64,000 nucleotides of DNA from Agelas oroides (GCA_949130485.1 OX422186.1:5055792-5119791), one strand, 5' to 3'. Shown: positions 35,201-46,596, counted from the first letter of the stretch. Notes: generated by a model from the sequence alone, not told the origin. A program made the numbers and translations.

Positions 35201-36655
35201 CCCAATCTGCTATCACCATTGCTGAGTAGCCTCAATGATGGAGGGCACCTGCTCTACCTTCCAAACAAGAAAGATTTCCAAGCAGGATGGATTGTTATCA
35301 ACAAGCAAGCTGTTCTGTCTGATATCAGTGGCACTGTCTTCGCTCCAGAAAACTTCAAACAGCACTATGACATAGCAACCAGTACTGGAGTTGTGCCAAA
35401 GTCCAAGATTGCTGGTGTATTTGCAGAAAAGTACGATGTTGACATGATCTTGTGTGTTCTAACTATTTTTGAGTTCTGTGAGGAGATAAAGGACTCTTTT
35501 ACCCTCTCACTGATAGCAAGCAGTGACCCTTTCGTGGAAGGTACTGCAGCTATGGCCATAAGTGATGAATCCACAGAGAGCTACTACTTTTTTCCAGCTC
35601 TAGTCCGAATAGAGCACCCGACGGATGTATGGCAGAGCAGTGCTCCTAGGCAGTACCGGTGTGGATGGTGTCTGCAATGTTCCAAAGAAGGGCAGCACCT
35701 TACCTCCCGATTTCTACATGTGATGCTCCTTCGCTTGGCCTTCTCCTTTGCCCTGGCCCCTGACAGCTCTCGGTGTGATGAAGCCTCACCTGTGCTGCAA
35801 AGAAGATGTGCCATTTGGAAAAATGGAATCCAGTGGTTAGGTCAAAATGGTGTTGAAACTATCATTGAGGTATCTGAACATAACAAATTGGTGCTAATAT
35901 TGATGTCGTGTCTAGAAGGAGAGGAGATGGCATGTGTTCAACTTCGTTCCTCACTTGTCTCAAAAGTTCTGGTAATAAAGGAAGAAACTTGTCCTCACAT
36001 ATCTACCACTGAGTTGTTGATTGATCCATCAAACTTGTCTTGCTACCCTCTCCCTAGTTCAAGTGAGCTGACACTCTATAAAATGGCAGATCAAGTTGTC
36101 AAAGCTATTAGAGAATGCAAGCCATGTGCAGTTGATATAACTGGTAGAAAGAAAATGATGCTAGACGATTGTTTACACTTTGAGCCATTCCACTGCATGC
36201 ATGTAAAACAGATCAGTACATTGTTTGATCCAGATTTGGCAGATCAAGAAGTTGATGATATCTTCCTACATGATCTAGCTACTGACATCTACCCCAAGTT
36301 GATGCAACAAGCCCCAATAAAAGTGGTGTTGCAAATGTTCAATATTATCAATGATTGCCTTTTTTACAACTATTGTGATCAGTTCCCTGATGAGAAGGAC
36401 AATCCAGCAATGAAATGCTTTCGTCTCCTTCTGACATGGAAAAATTGTGACACTGGTGGCAGCACATACCAGAGCCTTCGTACCATACTGGGCAAGTACA
36501 GTATCTTCTGTGGAAGAAACCCATTGGTAAGGACTTGCATATTGTTTCATTACTTGTCATTTGGACTTTATAAACACATACCAAAATATAGTGCATTGTG
36601 CTGTCGATGTTTTGGAAATAGCTGCAAAAAATGTACCCAGTACATTAGTTGCTGA
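32201..36655 (+). CDS. Ankyrin-repeat ROC-COR (ROCO-family) protein, first/only long exon
   Basis: The open frame is 1484 codons. Residues about 42-735 form some 20 ankyrin repeats with the core GNTPLHVACREGHVDIVRYL pattern. A ROC (Ras-of-complex) GTPase follows: P-loop GNPAAGKST (763-771), switch-II DLAGQ (821-825), and SWADK (889-893) in place of the usual NKxD. A COR domain follows (GGHLLYLPNKKDF, VINKQAVLSDISGTVFAPENF). The last third contains YFFPALVRIEHP and a death-like helical tail (NPAMKCFRLLLTWKN, STYQSLRTILGKYSIFCG). No LRR or kinase is visible, unlike LRRK. A donor TTG|GTAAGG at 36527 (phase 0) suggests coding stops there at residue 1442 and continues in an exon I could not find; the 43 residues beyond look non-conserved. 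ROCO proteins are cytosolic GTPases that dimerise through COR; a signalling or death role is inferred. Confidence 0.9.
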   Translation: MTETKCKLDLLAAFRVANVAEVQRLLPQLKNPAVVKNNCFKDGKTLLHYSCRHGWLDVTRRLVELYRCDPESTDRLDDTPLHEACRKGHVRIVRYLAGTGCSTQCENKMGDTPLHEACCEDRVGTVRYLVREQGCSTLIQNKSGATPLHVACRKGHLNVAKYLFGEQECSIECQDKNGNTPLHVACREGHVDIVRYFVGKHRCSTQCQNKNGNTPLHLASCKGHIGIVKYLVSELRCSTVHYENKNGNTPLHEACRKGHVDIVRYLISERKCSITRQNKTGDTPLFVACRENHLGVVKYFFSKQHRSITCQNKEGNTPLHVACSKGYVDIVRFLVSKWRCSTSCQNELGNSPLHLACREGHMDTVRYLVSEQGCSTLCRNKWGDTPLHLACSYKHLHVVEFLLTKKNCSEACKSKNNSDETPLHYCCHYGWLDLARRLVEQYCCDPESKNRRCDTPLHMACQNGHVDIVRYLVCERGCNTASQNMGGNTPLHIACSYKHRALIEILLTGQNCSVACESKDKDGKTPLHYCCHHGWLDVTRKLVEQYHCDPKCENLWGDTPLHKACCIGNLDIVRYLVSEQGCSTACKNKDGITPLREAYSKGHVDIVKYLVSEEGCGAACQNKDGDTILHEACREGLLDMVKALASGQDCEVAFNCHNKDGDTPLHVACREGHVDTVAYLVTEQGYSTACQNKDTDTPLHVACRWNRTDTVQFLLSTGRVDPWCKNATNQVPVQLTNNYEISKLFAGLTKGNLETAIKIFIFGNPAAGKSTLVKIIENKVTSRFGAIAGQFRNVSGVKLKTAGMNAVTLQSSRLGVVTIYDLAGQFEYYSSHDALVGNLISSSTAMFIVVVKLSEKEAEVIQTLQYWISFIENCCSRVEAIAHLVIIGSWADKVKEAGKSTDQKWSNIKKACISLNSPLTFVGFTALDCRKLASSGLDKICNMIESSCATLREAVKQKVIVYPHLLHDFINTKLSTKVVCSVKELCAHITAEDNALLPTEPNLLSPLLSSLNDGGHLLYLPNKKDFQAGWIVINKQAVLSDISGTVFAPENFKQHYDIATSTGVVPKSKIAGVFAEKYDVDMILCVLTIFEFCEEIKDSFTLSLIASSDPFVEGTAAMAISDESTESYYFFPALVRIEHPTDVWQSSAPRQYRCGWCLQCSKEGQHLTSRFLHVMLLRLAFSFALAPDSSRCDEASPVLQRRCAIWKNGIQWLGQNGVETIIEVSEHNKLVLILMSCLEGEEMACVQLRSSLVSKVLVIKEETCPHISTTELLIDPSNLSCYPLPSSSELTLYKMADQVVKAIRECKPCAVDITGRKKMMLDDCLHFEPFHCMHVKQISTLFDPDLADQEVDDIFLHDLATDIYPKLMQQAPIKVVLQMFNIINDCLFYNYCDQFPDEKDNPAMKCFRLLLTWKNCDTGGSTYQSLRTILGKYSIFCGRNPLVRTCILFHYLSFGLYKHIPKYSALCCRCFGNSCKKCTQYISC

Positions 36656-38153
36656 TGCACCCCCTTGTCCTCCAGTTCCCAAAACTTGTAGACTTGTAGT
36701 TTATTTTTAGTTTAATTTGGCTGCAGATTCAAATTGTTTAATTTAGTTTAGTTAAAATATAAAAAGGGTTAGATCAATACTTTTAGTTTTAGTTAACTAC
36801 CATTTTTGGGTGATTTCAAATTTGTATAGTTTATAAACTAAGACAGCACTATGTCTAGTTTCAGTAAACTAAAACAACACTGTGCACAAGTCTATGCATT
36901 CGTCTGATCTACCTCCTATACAGAGTTTTAACTGATCTACGATACAGAGGTAATGGTGAGTGGACATTTTACCTGTACATAGTAACCAGATACTAACATT
37001 TTCTCAAATACCTAATAGAAGACATAATCCAATCCAGGGAAAGTAATTCAATTGAGAATTTATAGGTGGGTCTAACTTATCACCAGGTAGTACTGATTAA
37101 TTTTGGGTAGATCCAGCAATGTACCAGGAATGAAGCTTGTCAGTTGTCACAGCCAGTTTATTTTGTGACAAGAAAGCATGGTCAAGGCAATTTCCAGGAG
37201 AAAGAGCTAACCCATAAGCGCCCAACTAGAATAGCCTGTTGTTGCTGCAGCTGCTGCTATGTATCAAGAAGTGAGACTCTTGACTACAAAAAATCTGAAA
37301 CTGAGAACTGAAGACCAGTAACTTGCTTTGTATTAAATTTTGTTTTTCTTTGGCAAAGGATTTTCCTGTTTGAATCATTTAATTTGCTTGCATTCTGTAA
37401 ATAGGGTCCAATAGTGGGGAAAAAACTTGCCGCCTGACCACAGTTTTTATTTTGAGTAGCCTGGTGTGCATTCTGCATACTGTATGTAGAGACGATCTGG
37501 TTTTTGTGGTTTATTTCGTGAATGCAGACTAACTTGCAAAATATATTGTTGATGTTCATTACCTGCAGGTGTCTCCCTCACAGGAAATCAAAAACTTATG
37601 ATTAACATCAAACCATACTATTCATTGGGTACTCTGTATTCCTGCCATAGTTGCCATAGTGAGTCAGGTTGCTATAACAACATGTCCAGATAAACAGCAA
37701 CACTATTTTTTTACACCTGATATCACATCAATATAGAAGTCTACAGTATACATGTGATGCATATACTTTCTTGTAGGCAGTATGTCATTGGTCTTTATCT
37801 TTGTTCAATCTGCAGTACTAACCTCTAGGTTTTATCAACATCTTAGGGTGTGGTTTAGAGTTAATGAATAAATGGAACAGTAGCTGAAAAGATTTAAAGT
37901 TTAGAGCTAAAAGCTTTATACCAAGGCTTTATCAAAACAGGCCTTTTCAAAACAAGCTTTACCCTCAAAGGATGAGCCAGACCTGGCACTTCTGTCAGGA
38001 ATAGAAAGACCCACCTGTACCAGCTTTACACTCTTTGCACATTGTTAACCAAAGCAATCTGATTCTAGCATTAATATTAATTTTGTGTATAGGCACACGC
38101 AGCATGCGACATCATGTAAACAGGGAAATTTTACTTAGGAGTTATTGTGAGGG
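36656..38153. other. Non-coding stretch after the ankyrin-ROC-COR exon
   Basis: AT-rich, no recognised gene. If the donor at 36527 is used, this is intron; a further exon may lie here or beyond, but none stands out. Confidence 0.4.
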
Positions 38154-39870
38154 TTTTTTTTTTTTTTTTTTTTTTTATATATAAAACTTTATGCAAAAGG
38201 CAATGGATGCACAAAATAGCCATATGCTAATAAGGAGTGCACCCTGTTAAAGGGGGACAACACAAAAACGAACACAGCACTACAAATAAGACAAAAGGAC
38301 CAGGAGCAGTGAGCTATAAGTATATTATGTACAGGATTATAAAGAACTATAATTAACAATGTTACTCTTAAAATGCTGCAGAGGTAAGTTAACAACAGAC
38401 TCAGGAAGCAAGTTCCACGCATGAACAGTATGTGGCACAAATGAGTGAAAATATGCGTTGGTACCAGCAAATGGTTGTTGGAGCAGTAGTTGCCTGTTTG
38501 TACGCTGACTGTGATTTGGCCTTGTGGTGATCATATTGGGTGGGAAGAAGCATAAACCATGAACAATTTTGAACAACATGCACAGGCTGGCCTGAGCTCT
38601 TCTGGGTTCCAGGGCAATAATATCCGTCAATGACAAAAGGTCCTGGTAACCACTGTCCCAAGATCTGGTTGCCATACGTAATGCAAATTTTTCCACATCC
38701 TTCAGCTGTTTAATGTGTTTTTGCATGTATGGGTTCCACACTGGACTAGCATATTCAAGGTGAGGTCTAACCAGTGAGAGGTACAATTGGAGCAAGGTGT
38801 CTTTGCTGGCATTACTGTAAAATCTTCGATACAGGAGACCAAGAATCTTTCTGGCTTTTGAGCAGACAGAGTCTATGTGTTGAGAAAAGGATAAGTCACT
38901 AGCAAGAATCACGCCAAGATATTTGAAGCATTCTACCTGTTCTAGGGGTGTATCTCCGAGGTATAAAACTCCAGGATAAGTAGGCCTTCTTTTTCTAGAT
39001 ATCACCATATACTTGCATTTGGCAGAATTAAAGGTAAGATGGTTCTGTTGTACCCATTTGTCAATGCTTGAAATATCATCCTGTAAAAGTTGAAAATCTT
39101 CCCTTCCTTTGATGGTACGAAACAGTAGGAGGTCATCTGCGTAGAGAACAGAGTGACTGCCATTTGAAATGGGTAGGTATGTCAGGTCGTCAATATAAAT
39201 TAGAAAAAGAAGAGGGCCCAAAATGGATCCTTGGGGTACCCCAGATAGAGCATGCGAGTCTGATGAGCTTGATCCATTAACCACTACCATCTGCTTTCTG
39301 GAAGTAAGATAGTTTCCTACCCAGGCCAGGATGTTGATATTTAGACCAGTCTGTTGTAGCTTTTCCATAAGTACTTTGTGGGGAACAGAATCAAATGCCT
39401 TTCGTAGGTCAAAAAAGACAGCTCCGATTTCACTACCCTCATCAAGCATTCTCAGCCAGTTGTCAACTGTGGCTAGTAGTGCAGTCACTGTAGACTTCCC
39501 TGGCTGGAAGCCCCACTGAGAGTTTGAGAGAGGATGCATGATATGGAGATGGTCTGAGATAATATGATGAACATGCCGTTCCAACACCTTGCTCAGAATA
39601 CTCAAGAGAGAAATAGGCCGATAATCATTAGGGGTAGTAGCTTTTGATGATTTTGGTATTGGTACAATAAGAGACATCTTCCATTCTGTAGGTACAGTGC
39701 CAGTTTGGAGGGACAAGTTCATCAAAACAGTCACAGATGGTGCTATAGCACTAGCTGTAGCCTTTAGCATGTGAGCTGATATTTTATCTGGGCCTGTTGC
39801 CTTGCTAGTGTCCAAAGTTGACAGGGAGTGATAGATCTCATCGACTGAACACAAGTTGAGTGAGCTATAT
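38154..39870 (-). mobile_element. Non-LTR retrotransposon, 5'-truncated, RT frame intact
   Basis: A 505-codon minus-strand frame (39854-38337) covers the whole RT: DTSKATGPDKISAHMLK, NDYRPISLLSILSKVLERH, WGFQPGKSTVTALL, FFDLRKAFDSVPH, SGVPQGSILGPLLFLIYI, LYADDLLLF, then KYLGVILASDLSFSQH, LYLSLVRPHLEYASPVW and a C-terminal SFVPHTVHAWNLLP. The + strand T-run at 38154-38176 is its poly(A) tail. The endonuclease region is missing and an in-frame stop lies just before the frame, so it is a 5'-truncated insertion, recent enough to have no internal stop. CR1/jockey-type by sequence; same family as the 22.9-kb copy. Confidence 0.92.
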
Positions 39871-39889
39871 TATTATAGCCTGTTAAGCT

Positions 39890-41330
39890 GGTCTCAGGAC
39901 TGCAGGGCTGCGGGCATTAACTGTTTACATAGTGTTAGAAGATGAGATACTGATTGTCCAATTAATGAGTTTATATATTATGAATTTATTGTATATAACT
40001 TCAATGATGTAGCTCCAGAATCACATGAAGTTAATCATGTGGTAAAAGAGCCAGCTGAATACAACCCCCCCCCCCCCACAACAAATGTGTGTTCAAAAAC
40101 ACAAGGGGGGAGGTGAGGATCAAGCACAGCAATCAGAACCACTTGTTAGCCATGAGTAACCAACTTTTAGCCATGACTCATTTCCAGCCACAATGACCAC
40201 ACAGTGCGCATTTAGTAGTAGCAACCAGGTCAATTCTAGTATTATATGCAATTTTTGTGGATAAGGTGTTAACTGTGCAACCTTCCTGAGACTAAGTTTG
40301 AAAAAGGAGTGTCAGATAGAAATTTGCGTACAGGTCAGGCAGTGGCCCACCTCTTTTTGCTAGAGTTTATAAGGGCTACATCCCTTGTCTAGCCGAGGTT
40401 CTAGCAGAACATGAATTAGGTTGCAAATGAAATTCATTTTGTAATTGTGTGTTTGTGTCATATAAATAAAGAGGGTGGAAATCTTCATGGCTATATTCAT
40501 TTAATATCAGATGAACTATTCATGCACTATGGGTAATTTACACCTCTGGGCAGTATTCATGTACTTTTACACAATGAGTATTCATGCCTTATTGGAACTT
40601 TGAGTAAACAAAGGTTGTGACCCTACACTGTGGTAAAAGTTGGAGGTGGTATGGGCCAATGTCCTGCAACTGAGGTGACCCATCTTAGGTTAACTCAACC
40701 TCCAGTTTTTTCAGCAAAAGATGCCTACTGCAACAAATTTAGTGTGTAAAGTAAATAACTGTGATGTGGCTTTACCCCAGTAGTCCAGGGAGTATAGTTT
40801 ACATTACCATGAAAAAAAATATACATTAGCAAAATATGCGCTCAGATTAAATGTCTGCATGTTTTAGCTGGCCTAACAATTATATTCATTACATGAAACT
40901 GCATCTTAGATTGTAACAAGGAATGTACACCAACAAGGTTCCCTTTACCAGCTACACATCTTCACCCCTAACAGTGATTCAAAAAGGGATTTCCCTGCTT
41001 ACATGCCATCACTATACCTGCTTATGTGAGATCATATGTTCGATATGCATCTGTATAAAATCATTGCTATATATATATGTCCATTGAGTGTGCTACATAT
41101 GCTTCAGTGTCCTTCAGGCTAATGATGCATGAGTGTAAAGCAGTTAAAGGTATGCCTTGCTGTTCACAATAGATGAGTCATGTGTGGCGCTCCTTCCTTG
41201 AGAGTGAAGCTCATGTGTTTTGGTAAAGTGTTATGATAAAACTTTTAGCTAAGTATCAATGAATCTTCTAAAGCATCTGCAGCACTAAACTCTATTCTGT
41301 GAACATAGGGGCATTGGAATTGGATTCAGG
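39890..41330. other. Intergenic, no gene seen
   Basis: AT-rich with short C-run at about 40067-40078 and GGGGGG at 40105. No coding frame, RNA gene or element ends recognised. Confidence 0.4.
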
Positions 41331-41412
41331 CCCGTAGGCAGGGGGGTTCGGGGGGGGGGGGGGGGGGGGGTTCGCTTGAACCCCCCCCCCCCCCCCCCCC
41401 CCCCCCCTCCCC
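41326..41412. repeat. Homopolymer G-run/C-run hairpin at a MITE end
   Basis: CAGGCCCGTAGGCAGG leads into about 29 G broken by TTCG, then TTCGCTTGAA, then about 30 C. The same module, shorter, is at 42878-42920 (GGGGTTCGAGGGGGTTCGC). It is the left end of the element family complete at 43468-43990, with slippage-expanded runs. The run length should be treated as unreliable. Confidence 0.8.
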
Positions 41413-41721
41413 CCTTTTGACCTCCAAAAGATTTTATATTAAACTCACACGTGGAAATAATTTACACGTCCAGTATAGCAACGCGGAAATTGCCCATGAT
41501 CAGCATTATCAGGTCTGAAGGTAAAAGTTGACAAGCGTGCTAGCAACCCCTGGGCAGTGCCAGCGGCTTGAATTGTGTACATAGCGTGTAACTAGGCTGG
41601 ACTAAGTGGTTTATCGCTGCCAAGTAATCTATTTTCTACTTGTTTGAAGCCATTTTCTGCCCGCTATAGACGTCGTAGCTTACTAGCAATTTGAAACGGC
41701 ACGATTCTACCACTCAGATAC

Positions 41722-42582
41722 TTAGGCCCTAATTCGTGACGGGTCCTAATTCGGGACACTTTCAATTTCTCACCGCTTTTCCAGGCGGCTGTCAGCTGTA
41801 GTTGAGCAATGTTTAGTACAAGTATACAGTATTTCCTACAGCAGCTTTGCATCGATTTTCGGAATGCTAGCTCCACCTATTACATAAAAATTACGTAATA
41901 ATTACCCGTGTTAAATAATTTGCGCAAATATCACATATCTAGCCGGTGAAATAGCAACCAAGGCTATCGAGTCAGTACAGGCGAAACAGCCAAGAGCAGC
42001 AGTGTCCCAGAAAGCTGTGGAAACCAAGCAGTTGAGCCCTAGGTTGGCAGGAGAGTGGTTTGGCATACCCAATACTACAGCTAAATTTGGAACAGGTAGA
42101 CCTGCTTTCGGTCCAGTGCTTGGTGAAGGAGGGCAGAAAATCATTGTACAGTCTTGTCAGTTGCTTCCTCAGCAGGCTTCGGGGCTTTAACATGCATAGC
42201 TACTTTTGCATATTAAATTTTAACCATTCTCACTTGATTCCAGTAGAATTTATTTTATATACTTGACTGCTTCTTCAAAACCTTCCACGAGTGTTGGAAA
42301 ACGTTTTTAAACCCCTCTGGACCTCAGAACAGGCTGTCCTGTGTGGAATCAGTCAATTTACGGAAGTGTCCCGAATTAGGCACCACCCCCCTAAATTTTG
42401 CTATGTTGAACCACATGAACAAAGTCGTTCGTTCTCGGGTATCCTGCGGACTTTGAACTTCAAACTTGGAATGCAAAAGTACGATGCCTGAAGTACACGT
42501 ACAGGTCTATTGTGCTACTTACCAAGGGACGTGCCGTTAATTGGTAAGCAAAGCTGAAAAAGTGTCCCAAATTAGGGCCGGT
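41722..42582. mobile_element. TIR element of about 860 bp (GGCCCTAATTCG ends)
   Basis: Left TAGGCCCTAATTCGTGACGG and TAATTCGGGACACTTTC; right AAAGTGTCCCAAATTAGGGC; an extra internal GTGTCCCGAATTAGG at about 42367. Short frames inside (both strands, about 41911-42193) are mutual shadows and not recognised. Confidence 0.6.
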
Positions 42583-43467
42583 TTCCAAGTTATATGAAGG
42601 TAGAACTCCTACCTCAAGTGAAAACTGGAGGCTGTTCGCTCACTGTGTTTGAGTAAACGTTTCGTGTCTGACTGCCTCGGCTAAACTCCCCGAACTAGCA
42701 CCGCCTCTTCCTACCTTTCCAGAGTGATGATGTCAGCCAAAAGGTGTGGTCTAGCCTCGTTACTACTCAGTATAAAGGGGCTACCCCCCAGTAAACGGTG
42801 AGTATTACTTTACGGGCCAGTTTAGTGGCCTTCCGCGTGGGCTAACTGGCAATTATTGGGCCACTAAAGTGGCCTCCCGCAGGGGGGGTTCGAGGGGGTT
42901 CGCTCGAACCCCCTTTTGGCCTCAAAAAGGTTTTATACACCGCTTTTAACTCACATGCCCTACCGTTTGAAAGTGGTCCACTAGCCTCGATGCTATCGCT
43001 GTCCAAATGAGTCTGGTCAGTGCTTTTTTTTTCTTCTATAAGAATTTTTTTTTGATCGCACAAAGGATACAAGGATAGCTAGCCGTAGGCTAATACAAGG
43101 CCTGTACCCTACTTACACACTATAGAGTGACTAATCATGCAGTAACATAGCAGTTGCCAAGGTTTTCTAGCTAAGGATATTTGTTGCCAGTCTTTGAACG
43201 AGTTCTTGCAGTGATTGGGGTGAGGAAATGTAGCTTGGTGAGTATGTACTTTAGCTCTCAGAGAACCACCCACATTGACGAAAGAAACTTCCTCACACTC
43301 CTCAAGAAAAGCAGCATCAAACTCCGTTTCCCTTGCACCTACATGTTACAGATTTTATCTAACCCACTAGATGCCAGTTTGCGACAATCTAGAGCTGTGA
43401 ATCCTGCATACGGTATTTCTGACATATTTTCAGTATTCTCTGTGTACTATTTTAGCATCTGCGCATG

Positions 43468-43992
43468 CAGGCCCGTAGGCAGGGGGCCCCTTTTAACAAC
43501 GCCTAGCTATACATGTTAGGTATCCTACCGTTTGTACGTGGTTCACTAGCCTCGTTGCCATTGAGAATCAGCGCTGTCCAAACAAGTTTGATTGTTGCTA
43601 GGACCGATTTTGTTCATAGACGACCGGCGAGTGAATGCGGAACGCGCGCGCGTATAAAGTGGCAACGCCGCTGAGGTGAAAGGACGTGCGCAAATACGTG
43701 CGTAAATAAATCGGCATTTCAGGCGCTCGAGAGTTCACCACTTAGCCTTCTATTGAGTCACTGCCAACAATGAGCGGCAACTGAACAACCTTTTGAGTCA
43801 TACCATTCTTTTTGAAGACGCGTGGAGACGTCTGTTCCAAAATGGCCTCAAGCAACCTCAGAGCATCAAAATTTCATGGGGGTGCATGCCCCCAGACCAC
43901 CAGTCTTGAATGCTTATGAAGTTATCCATGCATACTGGCATGCACACATTCATGTAACCCCCCTTCTGAAAATCCTGGCTACGGGCCTGGTC
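43468..43992. mobile_element. MITE with CAGGCCCGTAG ends
   Basis: Left CAGGCCCGTAGGCAGG; right CCTGGCTACGGGCCTG is its inverse with one change. It holds GGGGGTGCATGCCCCCAGAC at about 43877 and TGTAACCCCCCTTCTGAAAA before the right end. Partial copies lie at 41326, 42840-43075 and 44140-44287. No clear target duplication. Confidence 0.7.
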
Positions 43993-44139
43993 ACCCACCT
44001 GCTGTTCTGTTAACCGTAGTACCTTCTCTCGTGGAAATTCGATGTCAGCAAATGCATACATGGACAGTTAAAAATTGGATACAATACTCCGCGAGCATTG
44101 TAGCTTATACTGCATGCTTCTACAGCTCTGCTGACAGTG

Positions 44140-44287
44140 TCCCAAAATGGCCTCAGAAGCAATCTCAGGGTGTCTAATTTCTAAACATTTCCTGGGGGAG
44201 CATGCCCCCAGACCCCCCCCCCCCCCCCTAGTCTTGCATGCGTATACATGTAACCCCCCTTCTAAAAAATCCTGGCTACAGGCCTGC
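44140..44287. mobile_element. Right half of a CAGGCCCGTAG-type MITE
   Basis: CTGGGGGAGCATGCCCCCAG at about 44191, a C-run, TGTAACCCCCCTTCTAAAA and CCTGGCTACAGGCCTG. The left half was not found next to it. Confidence 0.65.
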
Positions 44288-44819
44288 TGAGAATCCACCA
44301 TTTTCCCTTGACTTGGCAATAAGACTTCCTAATGACCTCCGAGCTGCTAATGCCACCTTCTCTACTGATTTTTTATCGTCAAGATACTCCATTTATCCCA
44401 ATAACCCAGGTATTTATACTCACTGCAAGATTTGGTCATTATAATAAAAGTAGTACAAATGCTGTTTACGTCTTTTAGGCCTAATGTGCATTATTTTATG
44501 TCTTTTCAGCGTTAATGAGTATGTCATTCTCACAGCACCATGTAGTAGTTTTGTCAATTAGTTTTTGTAGGTTCCTTGGATCGGAACCAGAAGTACAATA
44601 TCGTCTGCATAGGCCAGAGCAGGTACTGCAAAATCATCACATCTAACTCCAAGTTCACATAGTTCTTAAGTAAGTCATTTACAAAATTTTTTATAAACTA
44701 AACAATGTTGGGGATAGTAAGCAACCCTGCTTTACTCCAGAATTTACATTAAACAAGGGGGTATATATTCCTTATGAAGTTCCACTGAGCATTCAAAATC
44801 TTGGTACATGCTTATAGGA

Positions 44820-45955
44820 GGGTCGTCTCTAATCGCTGGACTGGATTGTGGACTGGATCGCTGGACTGGACTGCTGGACTGGATTACTGGACTGATCTTT
44901 GAACTAAAATTGTGTGTATCACATGACCTCCACCCAATCAGATGTGCTGAATTGGGTCACATGTTTGATGCTTAGCGGCTAATAGATTGCCGAGAAACAA
45001 AGGATGCGGCATGCAGCAACTGTGGGAGTTTTGTGCCTAAGAGACCTTAAAGGTATGCGTATACTACAGCAGATGGAGCAGCTTGGTAGGCCAATTGGCA
45101 CTGTAATCTATTCCAAGGCCTCTCGCTGACCAAGCATAGTTTTTACATGGCTACATTCAACAAGACTACAGTATTACATAGCCTGGTAGCCACTAACCAG
45201 TATAGCATTTGACACCAGCGATCTCCATGACAGGGTGTTGTTTGTACCAAAACTAAGCAAAATGTCCTCATTTATAAATGATGGGGTGCATTTATAAATG
45301 AGGGCTCCCATTTATAAATGAGGGCTCCCATTTAAATAAATGAAGGCTCCCATTTATAAATGAGGGCTCCCATTTAAATAAATGAAGGCTCCCATTTATA
45401 AATGAAGGCTCCCATTTACAAATGCACCCCATCATCTATAAATGGGAGCCTCATTCATAAATGGGAGCCTCATTTATAAATGGGAGCCTTCATTTATTGA
45501 AATGGGACCCTCATTTATAAATGCATCCCACCATTTATAAATGGGAGCCCTCATTTATAAATGCACCCCATCATTTATAAATGAGGACATTTTGCTTAGT
45601 TTTGGTACAAACAGCACCCCATACTCCGGCAGTACATTGTTTTTAGTAAAGAGGCCTTTGTCAGTACTTTTGATGATCTTTTGCATGTCAGAGGGTGCTT
45701 TGAGCTCACTGCGTGTACACCATGAATCCACGATGCATATCCGTCCATGTAGTTTGTGCATTGTGCACTCATGTACATTCCCTAGCATGCAGTGGAAAGA
45801 TGAAGTGCAGTTACTGTAACCAAATTTACAACATTTGATTGGATGGAGGTCATGTGATATGAACAAATTAAGTCCAGTAATCCAGTCCATCAGTCCAGTC
45901 CAGCAATCCAGTCCAGCAATGTGGTCCACAATCCAGTCCCGTGATTAGATACGAC
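44820..45955. mobile_element. Foldback element with ~130-bp TIRs and a palindromic core
   Basis: Left GGGTCGTCTCTAATCGCTGG...ACTGGATTGTGG and right inverse (CCACAATCCAGTCC...GATTAGATACGACCC). TIRs run to CATGACCTCCACCCAATCA and its mate. TTATAGGA(G) flanks both sides; the exact duplication is 8-10 bp because edge bases overlap. The TIRs are made of iterated CTGGACTGGAT units. Confidence 0.9.
45241..45611. repeat. Palindromic array of CATTTATAAATG units with perfect 80-bp arms
   Basis: 45241-45320 is the exact reverse complement of 45532-45611 (starts TTTGTACCAAAACTAAGCAA). Between and within the arms are ten exact CATTTATAAATG palindromes plus variants (CATTTAAATAAATG, CATTTACAAATG, CATTCATAAATG), spaced by GAGGGCTCC or its inverse. 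Unit orientation flips near 45426. Confidence 0.97.
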
Positions 45956-46596
45956 CCTTATAGGAGTGTCTATATAGAAATGGTCCTCTTATTCCGAATA
46001 ATGAAAGTTTACTCCACAACAGATCCCTATTTATAGAGTCAAAGGCTTTTTAAAGTCCACAAAACAAGCGTAAGTGTCATTGCCTTCAGTTTATGATTAA
46101 GTACCATGTTGTGAAGAGTAAGAGTCTTGACATGTTCTATGTGGTCTAAAGCCATTTTGAAGATCTCATGCATCTCTAGTAGGAACATTAGGCGTCTATT
46201 TAGGATGGAGGTGTATACAGCACTTTGTGAGCTGATCCCTCTGTACTTGTCTGGGATGTGTTTATTACTCATGCCTGATTTGGGTATTGGGAAAATAACA
46301 GCTTTCCTCCAAGCTGAGGGGCACACACCATTTTCAAAACAATAATTAAACACGTAAAATTAATAAGGAAACTAATAATTGGTTCGTGCTGCAAGTAACT
46401 TGGATCAATGCTATCAATTCCCACAGCTTTGTTGTTAGGTGCTGTTTTGAGCTTGTGCTTGGGTGACTTCTTCCCTAGTGATAGGTTCATTGAGTTCATC
46501 AGAGTCAGGTATGGCATCTATTCTAGCTTCAGGACTGGGGTGAAGACATCCATCTGCTCAGTACAACATCCCTTTCAGGGGACATGTTACCATCTT

